Shown one piece after another: positions 25,799-35,300 of a stretch of DNA of 64,000 nt; the first letter of the stretch is position 1; each line of letters opens with the position of its first letter. The notes below the pieces were generated by a model. The model saw nothing but the letters and a program-made list of their open reading frames with translations. It made no database searches and was not told where the DNA came from. The DNA comes from Pseudoalteromonas rubra (lineage in GTDB: Bacteria; Pseudomonadota; Gammaproteobacteria; Enterobacterales; Alteromonadaceae). Where the stretch lies: positions 1 through 64,000 of the forward strand of contig NZ_PNCJ01000041.1 of assembly GCF_005887115.1 (NCBI RefSeq), in the 5' to 3' direction. The translations under genes were made by a program, and so were the position numbers.

Positions 25799-27823
25799 AT
25801 GCAAATTGCTCCTTTATCTCTTTTTGTCTCTGCGACCCTTTTATCTTTAAGTGTGTCGGCGCAAGATACTGCAACTGTGACTGCTATTGAATCTGAGCGT
25901 ACTGAAAAGCAAGCTGAATTAGATAACTATACTCAGGTACTCGATAAACACTTGAGTGAAGAAACTCGCTTGCAGGCGCAGCTCGACCTGTTGCGACAGC
26001 GATCCGCGGAGCTGGATAAAGAAAAAAACCAGGCGCTTGATGCAATGAATGATATTTATCGACGCCTAATCGATGATCCCTCTCTGGATATCTCGGCGGC
26101 ACAGGGCAGATATCAGCAGGCAGTTTCAGAGCATAAACAAAATAAAGAAGACATTGTAATGCAGTTGGCGGCGATTGCATCACACCGAAAAGATATCGAG
26201 CAAATCCGCGTTACCAAGCACACCTTAGTTAACACCATCGCCAGTTTGAATGACCAGCTTAGTACAGCACGAATAGAACGCCTGCGTAATGAGTTCAGTC
26301 GTGAAGGCACGTTAGAGGTGGACCATACAATCAATTGTAAGCGTACTGAAACACTGGCGGCGTGTGAACAACGTGGTCAGCAATTGGGCTTGCAAAAAGC
26401 GACGAAGCATTTTATTGATCAAATTTTTGCTAACCTAACGGAGCAACGAGTTGTTGAACCTAAGCGTCACCTGGCAGGTGCGCAAGTACAGGTTGTCAGT
26501 AGTCACGTGGTTGGCAGTGCGTTCAGTGGTCAGGGCAATTACAGTGTTAATCTGAGTGTGACCATGCGTGGCGATGTTAATAATAGCCGTTTATGTAGCT
26601 TACTGAACCTAGATAACCGTTATTGCAGTGAGTATGGCTCACCACTGGCGCTGGGGTATCAAGCTAATTATCCAACAACATACAGTGACGAGCAGCTGAC
26701 TTTTTCCAATGACTTATCTCAAAACAAGCCGGTGGTCAGCGTCGCCAGAATGCCAGCCTCTCCCGATATTGCCACCGAGATAGCGCCTCAGCCGCCAAAA
26801 AATCGCGAGGTCGAACTGACCTTACGTTCCAACGTGTATGACGATGAAGTATTTATCAATGGCGTCAGTTATGGCTCAACCAAGCTGGTGGTGAATCTAC
26901 CAGCTGGCATGCATGACATCGAAGTACGCAAATTAGGATATGAGCCTTATAAAGCCAACCTTAATTTGCGACGAGCCCGGACCTTAAACGCCCGGCTGGT
27001 AAAAAAGCCTGAGTCGATTGCTGCACCGACACCAAAAAGCGAGCAAACTCAGCCAGTACAGCAAGTCGCCGCATCACAACCCGTTAAAATAGTGAATCCA
27101 GACCGGGTGATTAATGAAACGGTGATCATTCCTGCTGGTAGCTTTAAGATGGGTGATTTGACAGGAAACGGTCTGGCAAATGAACGCCCGGTAGTAGAAA
27201 AGGTGCTAAGCCATTCATATGTGATGCAAAGCAAAGAAGTCACTGTTTCTGAATTCCGCCGTTTTATCGATAGTTCTCAGTATATTACTGAGGCAGAGAA
27301 GGGAAAAGGCTGTGCACACTATAAAAATGGTGAGCCTGTTTGGGAAATAGATTACAACTGGAGAGCACCAGGATACCAGCAGGCTGATGATTTCCCGGTT
27401 GTCTGTGTATCTTATGAAGATGCTAAAGCCTATGCGAACTGGCTGTCTGGCGATCAGGGGATGCAATATCGTCTGCCCAATGAAGTTGAGTGGGAATATG
27501 CAGCCCGTGGTGATACCACCTCGGAATATCCCTGGGGCAACGAAATCGGTCGCAACCAAGCGAACTGCGGCTGGTGTGGCAGTGAGTGGTCCAATAAGAG
27601 CCCAGCACCTGTGGGTCAGTTTGCGGCCAACGCTTACGGGTTATACGACACCGTTGGCAATGTCTGGGAGTGGACGCAAAAGCGTGCTTCCCAGGACGAC
27701 GTAACGGTACGTGGCGGCGCCTGGAACTTTGCTCCTAGCCTCGCGCGCGTATCAACGCGTTTGGCCCTGACACCGGATTTTAGGGCCAATTACATCGGAT
27801 TTAGATTAGTAAGAGAACGTTAA
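25799..27823 (+). CDS. Exported PEGA- and SUMF1-domain protein with coiled coil
   Basis: 674 residues, probably periplasmic. It has a signal peptide (MQIAPLSLFVSATLLSLSVSA), a long coiled coil (about 25-165), a middle domain with two Cys pairs, a PEGA domain (about 340-400; VFINGVSYGSTKLVVNLPAG) and a C-terminal SUMF1/formylglycine-generating-like domain (about 440-674; MGDLTGNGLANERPVVEKV, VSYEDAKAYANWLS, NVWEWT, VRGGAW, YIGFRLVR). The catalytic Cys pair of true formylglycine-generating enzymes is absent from the last segment, so it is likely a binding module. Start ATG 25799 gives the cleanest signal; in-frame TTG 25784 and ATG 25790 lie upstream. It precedes mreB by 139 bases. Confidence 0.82.
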   Translation: MQIAPLSLFVSATLLSLSVSAQDTATVTAIESERTEKQAELDNYTQVLDKHLSEETRLQAQLDLLRQRSAELDKEKNQALDAMNDIYRRLIDDPSLDISAAQGRYQQAVSEHKQNKEDIVMQLAAIASHRKDIEQIRVTKHTLVNTIASLNDQLSTARIERLRNEFSREGTLEVDHTINCKRTETLAACEQRGQQLGLQKATKHFIDQIFANLTEQRVVEPKRHLAGAQVQVVSSHVVGSAFSGQGNYSVNLSVTMRGDVNNSRLCSLLNLDNRYCSEYGSPLALGYQANYPTTYSDEQLTFSNDLSQNKPVVSVARMPASPDIATEIAPQPPKNREVELTLRSNVYDDEVFINGVSYGSTKLVVNLPAGMHDIEVRKLGYEPYKANLNLRRARTLNARLVKKPESIAAPTPKSEQTQPVQQVAASQPVKIVNPDRVINETVIIPAGSFKMGDLTGNGLANERPVVEKVLSHSYVMQSKEVTVSEFRRFIDSSQYITEAEKGKGCAHYKNGEPVWEIDYNWRAPGYQQADDFPVVCVSYEDAKAYANWLSGDQGMQYRLPNEVEWEYAARGDTTSEYPWGNEIGRNQANCGWCGSEWSNKSPAPVGQFAANAYGLYDTVGNVWEWTQKRASQDDVTVRGGAWNFAPSLARVSTRLALTPDFRANYIGFRLVRER

Positions 27824-27962
27824 GGCTGTCTAAGCACGCCAATGGGGCGGCGTTATTCATGCCTGAGTCACTGTGTCTCAGACATAGAGTGAAAAATTTC
27901 AACGCAGTGGCCTGAGCCGCTGCATGGTTTGCAAAAAGAATTCTTAAAGGTTACCCAGCCTC

Positions 27963-29006
27963 ATGTTTAAAAAACTACGTGGACTATTTTCAAACGACCT
28001 GTCGATCGACTTAGGTACGGCAAATACCCTGATTTACGTGAAAGAAGAAGGGATCGTGTTGAACGAGCCTTCAGTTGTTGCGATCCGTCAGGAGCGTGCG
28101 GGTGGACCAAAGAGCGTTGCTTCTGTGGGTACTGCCGCAAAGCAAATGCTGGGCCGTACCCCAGGTAATATTAAAGCCATTCGACCTATGAAAGACGGCG
28201 TGATTGCTGACTTCTATGTAACGGAAAAGATGCTTCAGCACTTCATCAAGCAAGTGCACAATAATAATTTTATGCGTCCGAGTCCTCGCGTGCTGATCTG
28301 TGTCCCTTGTGGTGCAACGCAAGTAGAAAAACGCGCCATTCGCGAGTCAGCAATGGGTGCGGGAGCCAGAGAGGTTTATCTCATTGAAGAGCCAATGGCG
28401 GCGGCAATTGGTGCTGGCTTACCTGTTTCAGAAGCAACTGGTTCAATGGTCGTCGATATCGGTGGGGGGACCACGGAAGTGGCAATTATCTCACTGAATG
28501 GTGTGGTCTACTCATCGTCTGTTCGAATCGGTGGTGACAAGTTTGATGAAGCGATCATCAACTATGTGCGTCGTAACTTTGGCAGCCTGATTGGTGAGGC
28601 CACCGCCGAACACATCAAGCATGAGATAGGGTCGGCCTTTAAGAGCGAAACGCCAGTGGAAATTGAAGTACGTGGTCGTAACTTAGCAGAAGGGGTGCCA
28701 CGCTCGTTTACGCTCAACTCTCATGAAATTTTAGAGGCCTTACAAGAGCCGCTGATGGGAATTGTGAGTGCGGTCATGGTTGCATTAGAACAGTCTCCGC
28801 CTGAGCTGGCATCGGATATTTCCGCGCATGGCATGGTGCTGACCGGCGGTGGCGCATTGCTCAAAGATCTGGACCGTCTGCTGATGGAAGAAACCGGAAT
28901 CCCGGTTGTGGTGGCTGAAGACCCTCTGACCTGTGTTGCTCGTGGTGGTGGTAAAGCCCTTGAGATGATAGACATGCATGGTGGTGACGTATTTAGTTAC
29001 GACTGA
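27963..29006 (+). CDS. mreB: Rod-shape-determining actin homologue MreB
   Basis: 347 residues, same length as in E. coli. The actin-like ATPase motifs are visible: the phosphate-1 loop (SIDLGTANTLIY), phosphate-2 (DIGGGTTEVA) and adenosine motif (LTGGGALL). MreB forms curved membrane filaments that direct lateral cell-wall synthesis. It starts a tightly packed operon mreB-mreC-mreD-maf-rng-yhdP-nit2-tldD, whose order parallels E. coli. The 139-base gap in front has no other gene; a promoter should lie there but I cannot identify boxes with confidence. Confidence 0.98.
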   Translation: MFKKLRGLFSNDLSIDLGTANTLIYVKEEGIVLNEPSVVAIRQERAGGPKSVASVGTAAKQMLGRTPGNIKAIRPMKDGVIADFYVTEKMLQHFIKQVHNNNFMRPSPRVLICVPCGATQVEKRAIRESAMGAGAREVYLIEEPMAAAIGAGLPVSEATGSMVVDIGGGTTEVAIISLNGVVYSSSVRIGGDKFDEAIINYVRRNFGSLIGEATAEHIKHEIGSAFKSETPVEIEVRGRNLAEGVPRSFTLNSHEILEALQEPLMGIVSAVMVALEQSPPELASDISAHGMVLTGGGALLKDLDRLLMEETGIPVVVAEDPLTCVARGGGKALEMIDMHGGDVFSYD

Positions 29007-29845
29007 TGAACCTGCTTTTTGGACGTACCATTTCTTTACAACTGCGACTTACGGTCGCAGTTGTGCTTAGCGTACTGCTGATCCTGGGAGATCGCTATAC
29101 CTCGGGCGGTACCTTCGTGCGAACTAGCCTGAATACATTGGTAAGCCCACTGCTCTACGTGGCGAATGTTCCCTATGAAGTTTTTAGCCTGGGTGCCAAA
29201 AGTCTGGACACTCGAGATCGGTTATTTCAGGAAAACGAAGCACTACGTAAAAAGCAGCTATTACAAAGCGAACAACTTCAGCAGTATCAATTTCTGTTAC
29301 GTGAAAACCAGCAACTGCGTGCTTTACTCGGCGCATCTTCTCGTCAGCAGAGAGAGCGCTTGATTGCGGAAGTTTTATCGGTACGTTCGAGTCGATACAG
29401 TCATCAGGTGGTGGTGAACCGTGGTGCCATTGATGGTGTATTGGAAGGTCAACCTGTGATTGATGAAATGGGCATTGTTGGTCAGCTTACTCAGGTTGGT
29501 AGTACCACGTCCCGTGTATTACTCATGACAGACACGACCCATGCTACGCCTGTACGGATCCTGCGCAATGATGTACGTACCGTGGTGGAAGGCACAGGTA
29601 AAATCAATCTGGTGCAATTGCAGCATGTACCACACAGCCTTGATATTCGTTTAGGAGACATCCTGGTGACTTCCGGGTTGGGTGGTACGTTTCCAGAGGG
29701 ATACCCAGTTGCCGTGGTAACTGAGATAGATCGTGATGAAGGGCTGCCTTTCTCTAAAGTGTATGCCGAGCCTGTGGCCCAGCTGGATCGTATTCGTCTG
29801 CTGGTGATCTTGGGCAAAATGGCCAAAGAGGAGCCTGAGGCATGA
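29006..29845 (+). CDS. mreC: Rod-shape-determining protein MreC
   Basis: 279 residues: a membrane helix near residues 15-30, a coiled coil (about 68-105, ENEALRKKQLLQSEQL), then the periplasmic beta domains ending in YAEPVAQLDRIRLLVIL. MreC links the MreB filament and MreD to penicillin-binding protein 2. It overlaps mreB by one base (TGATG), so translation is probably coupled. Confidence 0.96.
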   Translation: MNLLFGRTISLQLRLTVAVVLSVLLILGDRYTSGGTFVRTSLNTLVSPLLYVANVPYEVFSLGAKSLDTRDRLFQENEALRKKQLLQSEQLQQYQFLLRENQQLRALLGASSRQQRERLIAEVLSVRSSRYSHQVVVNRGAIDGVLEGQPVIDEMGIVGQLTQVGSTTSRVLLMTDTTHATPVRILRNDVRTVVEGTGKINLVQLQHVPHSLDIRLGDILVTSGLGGTFPEGYPVAVVTEIDRDEGLPFSKVYAEPVAQLDRIRLLVILGKMAKEEPEA

Positions 29846-30318
29846 ACCGAAGTTACGCGCTGGTCGCCCTAAGCCTGTTTGTTGCGCTAATTATGGCTTT
29901 GATGCCGCTGCCCATCTCCTTTGAACCATTTAGGCCTGACTGGGTCTTACTGGTATTAATGTATTGGTCTATTGCCTTACCGCATCGTGTCAACATTGGT
30001 TGGGCATGGTGTACAGGGTTAGTTATGGATCTGGCGACGGGTTCTCCGTTGGGTGTGAATTCACTGACTTATTCCATTTGTTTGTATATCACGACCAGCA
30101 ATTTTCAAAAGATTAGGAACTTTTCAATCTGGCAGCAGGCAGTGCTTATTGGCTTGTTTTTAGCTTTATATCATTTGCTGCAGTTTTGGCTGAATCACTT
30201 CCTGCTAGACATTTATTTTAACCCAAGATATTTATGGCCGGCCTTAATTGGTATGTTGTGCTGGCCCTGGGTTTTCCTGCTATTACGCAAGTATCGCAGG
30301 CATTTTAGGATCCGTTAA
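29842..30318 (+). CDS. mreD: Rod-shape-determining protein MreD
   Basis: 158 residues with about five hydrophobic helices and the characteristic FRPDWVLLVLMYWSIALPHR segment. MreD is the integral membrane partner of MreC in the elongasome. Overlaps mreC by four bases (ATGA) and maf by one base. Confidence 0.94.
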   Translation: MNRSYALVALSLFVALIMALMPLPISFEPFRPDWVLLVLMYWSIALPHRVNIGWAWCTGLVMDLATGSPLGVNSLTYSICLYITTSNFQKIRNFSIWQQAVLIGLFLALYHLLQFWLNHFLLDIYFNPRYLWPALIGMLCWPWVFLLLRKYRRHFRIR

Positions 30319-30896
30319 TGGCACCAACACTTTATCTGGCGTCAGCATCGCCACGCAGGCGCGAGCTGTTGACTCAGCTTGGCTATTCTTTCTCGCAATT
30401 TTCTGTAGATGCAGACGAAAGTCAATTAACCGGCGAGACGCCGTTGATTTATGTCGAACGCCTGGCGCGCTTGAAGGCCACCAGTGGCGTTTCTATGGGC
30501 TATCAGGATGCACCTGTACTAGGCAGTGATACCATTGTCGTCCTCGGACAGCAGGCGCTGGGCAAGCCCAAAGACAAAAATGACTTTATGGTCATGATGC
30601 AGGCGCTGTCTGGTAAAACGCATCAAGTCATGACCGCGGTTGCTGTTGCCGGTATAGATCGGATCCTAAGTCGAACTGTGATAACAGATGTTACATTTAA
30701 ACCCTTGAGTGAACAGGAAATTGAGCAATACTGGCAAAGTGGAGAGCCGCAGGATAAAGCGGGAGGCTATGGCATTCAAGGGTTAGGTGGGCGTTTTGTT
30801 ACTCAGTTATCAGGTAGCTATTTCGCCGTTGTCGGCTTACCTTTATACGAGACGGATGAACTGATTAAAGCATTTATGGCGGGTGTAGATGAGTAG
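30318..30896 (+). CDS. maf: Maf-family nucleotide pyrophosphatase (YhdE-type)
   Basis: 192 residues with the Maf signature SASPRRRELL near the N-terminus, the conserved DADESQLTGETP and GSDTIVVL motifs, and QDKAGGYGIQG with the active-site residues. YhdE-type Maf proteins hydrolyse dTTP, UTP and modified pyrimidine nucleotides and are linked to division arrest and nucleotide-pool cleaning. It overlaps mreD by one base and rng by eight. Confidence 0.94.
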   Translation: MAPTLYLASASPRRRELLTQLGYSFSQFSVDADESQLTGETPLIYVERLARLKATSGVSMGYQDAPVLGSDTIVVLGQQALGKPKDKNDFMVMMQALSGKTHQVMTAVAVAGIDRILSRTVITDVTFKPLSEQEIEQYWQSGEPQDKAGGYGIQGLGGRFVTQLSGSYFAVVGLPLYETDELIKAFMAGVDE

Positions 30897-32361
30897 TGAG
30901 TTATTGATCAATGTGACTCCCAGCGAAAGCCGGGTTGCACTCATTGAAAATGGTGTTTTACAAGAGGTACAAGTAGAGCGAGTTGGTAATCTCGGTATTG
31001 TAGGTAATATCTATCTGGGCAAAATCAGCCGTGTTCTGCCGGGAATGCAGGCCGCTTTTGTCGACATCGGCCTTGAGAAAGCCGCTTTCTTGCATGCATC
31101 CGATATTGTTAACAGCGCCTCGATTGAAGAGGGGGTTGACGATCAGCCAATTAAGAAAGTACAAGATATTCGTGAGCTGGTAAAACAGGGCCAGTTCATA
31201 ATGGTGCAAGTGGTGAAAGATCCTATCGGCACGAAAGGTGCCCGCCTGACCACAGACATTACCATTCCGTCGCGTTACCTGGTGTTTATGCCGGATGCGA
31301 CCCATGTGGGTGTAAGCCAACGCATCGAGACCGAAGAAGAGCGCAGTCGGTTGAAAAAAATTGTTGCTCAATATAATGATGAAAATGGTGGCTTTATAGT
31401 TCGCACGGCAGCGGAAGGGGCTGCGGAAGCAGAGCTACAGCATGATGCTGAGTTTCTTAAGAAGCTTTGGCAAAAAATCATTAAACGCCGAAGAAAAACC
31501 AGCAAAGCGAGTATTCTCCATGAGGATCTGACTTTAGCATTTCGCACACTCAGGGACTACGTTGGGGAAGACATGGAACGTATCCGTGTTGACTCTAAAC
31601 TGACCTACCAGCAGCTAAAAGATTTTACAGAAGAGTTCGTCCCACAGCTGTCACAAACGCTCGAATACTACCCGGGAGAGCGTCCAATTTTTGACTTATT
31701 TGATGTTGAGATCGAAATTCAAAAAGCATTGCATCGTAAGGTGGAGTTGAAATCGGGTGGTTACCTGATCTTTGATCAAACTGAAGCCATGACTACGGTT
31801 GATGTGAACACTGGCGCTTTCGTTGGTCACCGTAACCTTGAAGAGACCATTTTTAACACCAACGTTGAGGCGACTTCTGCCATTGCAAGGCAGCTCAGGC
31901 TGCGCAACCTGGGTGGTATAATCATTATTGATTTCATCGATATGATTTCGGACGAGCATAAACGCCGGGTTTTACACTCACTGGAAACGGCACTGGCAAA
32001 AGATCGGGCCAAGGCTAATATCAATGGGTTATCTGCGTTGGGCTTGGTTGAAATGACTCGAAAGCGCACGCGAGAAAGCCTTGAGCACATTCTGTGTGAC
32101 GTATGCCCTGCCTGCTCAGGTCGCGGCTCACTCAAGACAGTTGAAACCGTCTGCTACGAAATTTTACGCGAAATTGTGCGTGTAAACCGTGCCTACGATG
32201 CCGATAAATTCATGGTCTATGCATCACCGGCTGTCAGCGAGGCATTGGTCAATGACGAATATCACAATCTGGCAGAACTGGAGTTGTTTATCGGTAAGCA
32301 AGTCAATATTCAGACTGAGAGCCTGTACAGCCAGGAGCAGTTTGATGTCGTCATGATGTAG
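30889..32361 (+). CDS. rng: Ribonuclease G
   Basis: 490 residues, the same as E. coli RNase G (489). The N-terminal S1-like domain is interrupted as in the family; the catalytic DNase I-like region holds the metal-binding aspartates in VDVNTGAF and IIDFIDM; the zinc-link CPAC occurs in CDVCPACSGRG. RNase G is a single-strand endonuclease that trims the 16S rRNA 5' end and degrades selected mRNAs. Overlaps maf by eight bases. Confidence 0.97.
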   Translation: MSSELLINVTPSESRVALIENGVLQEVQVERVGNLGIVGNIYLGKISRVLPGMQAAFVDIGLEKAAFLHASDIVNSASIEEGVDDQPIKKVQDIRELVKQGQFIMVQVVKDPIGTKGARLTTDITIPSRYLVFMPDATHVGVSQRIETEEERSRLKKIVAQYNDENGGFIVRTAAEGAAEAELQHDAEFLKKLWQKIIKRRRKTSKASILHEDLTLAFRTLRDYVGEDMERIRVDSKLTYQQLKDFTEEFVPQLSQTLEYYPGERPIFDLFDVEIEIQKALHRKVELKSGGYLIFDQTEAMTTVDVNTGAFVGHRNLEETIFNTNVEATSAIARQLRLRNLGGIIIIDFIDMISDEHKRRVLHSLETALAKDRAKANINGLSALGLVEMTRKRTRESLEHILCDVCPACSGRGSLKTVETVCYEILREIVRVNRAYDADKFMVYASPAVSEALVNDEYHNLAELELFIGKQVNIQTESLYSQEQFDVVMM

Positions 32362-32365
32362 TAAC

Positions 32366-35300
32366 ATGATGCAAGTAAAGACGGTTTGCTTTTTTTGTGT
32401 GCGAAAAATATGGCAGGTGTTTGCTGTCACATTGGTACTGCTTGCCGTCTTGGTATCTCTGGTTAAATACAGTCTGCCTTATGCCAATGAGTATAAAAAT
32501 GACATCGAATCGTTGCTCTACCAGCAGCTCGGCGTCGAGTTAAATATTGGTAGTATCAGTGCCAGCTGGCAGGGCAACGGACCCGCGCTGGTGCTTCGTG
32601 ATGTCAGTTTTGAAGATAATCTTCGTTCTCCAATTTCTTTGCATATTGCACAAACGAGTTTGCAGCTCAACTTGGTTGAATCCGTCCGACAATGGAGATT
32701 GGTGTCCAACTATTTCGTGCTGGATGGATTTGATGCCACGCTAGATATCGGTGCGATGACGACTGATATGGAGGGGAGCAGCGGGGAGTTTGAGCAACAG
32801 GCGTTGATTGAAGAACTATTTTTGGGCGACACCGGGCATTTTGCTGTTCAGAATAGCCAAGTGACTTTACTGCTCAGTGACGATACTTCACATACTTTAT
32901 TGGTGCCGGATCTGATCTGGCAAAATAGTGCAGACATGCATCATGGAGAGGGGCAAATCTCTTTGCCCGGACTGTCTAAGGGCCAAGTTAATGCGCGTTT
33001 TCGTTTCCATGGCCAGCAGCTTCATGCTATGGCGGGCGATATCTTTATCGATGCGCAACAGGTTGAGATAACGAGTTGGCTGCAGGCCTACCTTGACCCT
33101 CAATACAGCGACGTCACCTCCAGTGTTAGCATGCAGCTTTGGGCACAGTTGGAGCAAGGACAACTTAAAGATGTATTAGTGGATTGGTTACCCAGTCATA
33201 TTAGCTGGCAGCAGGAGCAAGTCGACAAGCAACTGGGCGTGCAAGGTGGCTTTCTTTACTTGCAGCCAGCGCAAGGTGGTTGGGCGCTGAGCAGCTCCGA
33301 ATTAAAGTTATCACAGGATAAGCAAAGCCTTGCACCTATGAGTATTCAGGGGCAATTCAGCGAGGGTGAACGCATCTTGTGGCTGCAGCAGTTGGATCTG
33401 ACTTATGTTGCTCAGCTTGTATCGCTGACACACTTTGACTGGGCGAAGCAAGTAAAAACACTTTCTCCATTTGGTCAGGTTGCTGCGGCCAGGCTGTTAC
33501 TTGAAGACGGTAAACCGATGTCTATGTGGTTGGCTCTGCAGGATATGGGCTGGTTGCAAAATGGCGGGATCCCGGGCTTTTCCGGATTGAATGCTGAGCT
33601 GACACTGGCCCCCGATCGTGGCGTGGTAACCGTGAGTGCTCAGAACCAAGCATTGCAGGTGGAAGAACAATTTATCGCGCCACTGGCAGTCAATGAACTC
33701 AATGGCGATATTCATTTTTACCTCGACGATGCGCAGCAATGGCACGTTTTATCGAATAACTTGTGGCTTAGCAATGATGATTTGAGCTTAGCTTTGGAGA
33801 TGCACTTGCGTCTGTTGGATGAGCCAGAGCTTGATCTCTATGCCGATGTATTTGGTGGTGACGCCAGCATAGCTGGGCGGTATTTTCCGCTACAACTGAT
33901 GAATGAAAACCTGGTCGACTATTTGAATAATGGGATCCAGGGAGGACGACTAAGACATACTCAGGTATTGTTGTCCGGACCGTTGAGCCAATTCCCCTAT
34001 CGCGGTCATCAGGGCCGTTTTGAAGTGTTGGCGCGTATTGATCAGGCTAAATTTGCTTTTGCACCTGACTGGGCGGCTTTGCACGATGGTGATGTGACTC
34101 TGCACTTTGCGGATGAGCGGATGGATATCACTGTGAATCAAGGCACATTATTAAACCAGGAATTGGACACTGGGGTAGTTGTCAGCCTGGCTGACCTTGA
34201 ACAAACAGATCTGCTGACCGTGAATATTGCCCATACCACAGAGGCCAGCACCCTGGCCGCATTTTTTAGTGCAACACCCATCGCAGACCCTCTTGCTGAT
34301 ATTCTTCAGGTTGCTCAGGTCCAGGGAGATGTAACGGGCAATGTGGACCTGTTAATTGATTTGGCTTCGCTGGATGTCAATGTGCTGGGATCCGTTGAAT
34401 TTACAGATAATGCGCTCTATCTGCAACAGCCGGGTATGGCGCTCGATAAGTTGAGTGGTACGCTTAATTTCATTGATGACAATATTGAGCTGGAGAATAC
34501 ACGAGCATTGTGGCGCGGTATGCCTTTGCTATTTAGTTTATCCGGACAAGGAGACAGCAGTCGCTATCGTTTGGGAATAGAAACAAGGCTGAGTGCAGAC
34601 AGTGACAAGCTGATGCCGCTGACACAAGGTTTGATGGATGGGTTTGTAGATGGACAGGCGCTACTGGCTGGCAGTGTGATGCTCGATTTTACGGAGCAAG
34701 GATTCAGCTATGAAGCAAACTTCAGGTCAGACTTGCACGGTGCGGCAATAGAATTACCCAAGCCAGTTGGTAAGCAGGTCAATGAGCGTATGCAATTACA
34801 AGCACAAGTGCGTGGCGATGACATTTCGAACCTAATCAGCGTGGCGCTGGGGGAACAACTCTATTTTGATGGCATTTTGGACAACAACAGCGGCACGATT
34901 GAGCGTGCTCAGCTGGTTCTTGCCAAAGATAATAGTGCGTTAAGTGAGCCTGGCTTTAACATCGCAATTACTCAGCCTCAGCTGTCTCTGGCACCTTGGT
35001 TGCCTTTTATTGAACGTATCATTGAGCAGGTTGAGCAACCGTCAACTGAACCGGGGATCTTGCCTGCCTTTGGTGAGCTACGTGCCCAAGTTACGCAGCT
35101 GAATGCGCTTGAGCTCGCAGTCAGTGACTTTGAGTTAAGCTTAACTCCGGGTGCCCAGGGATTACAGGCCAGATTGAATGGCAAGGAACTGCGAGCACAG
35201 GTGCAAATCCCGGACAGCAAGTCAACGCAGCCAATTCAGATCCAGGCGGATTACCTGCGTTTGAACCCCATTCCTATAGAGGAAAATGCGGTCACAGCAG

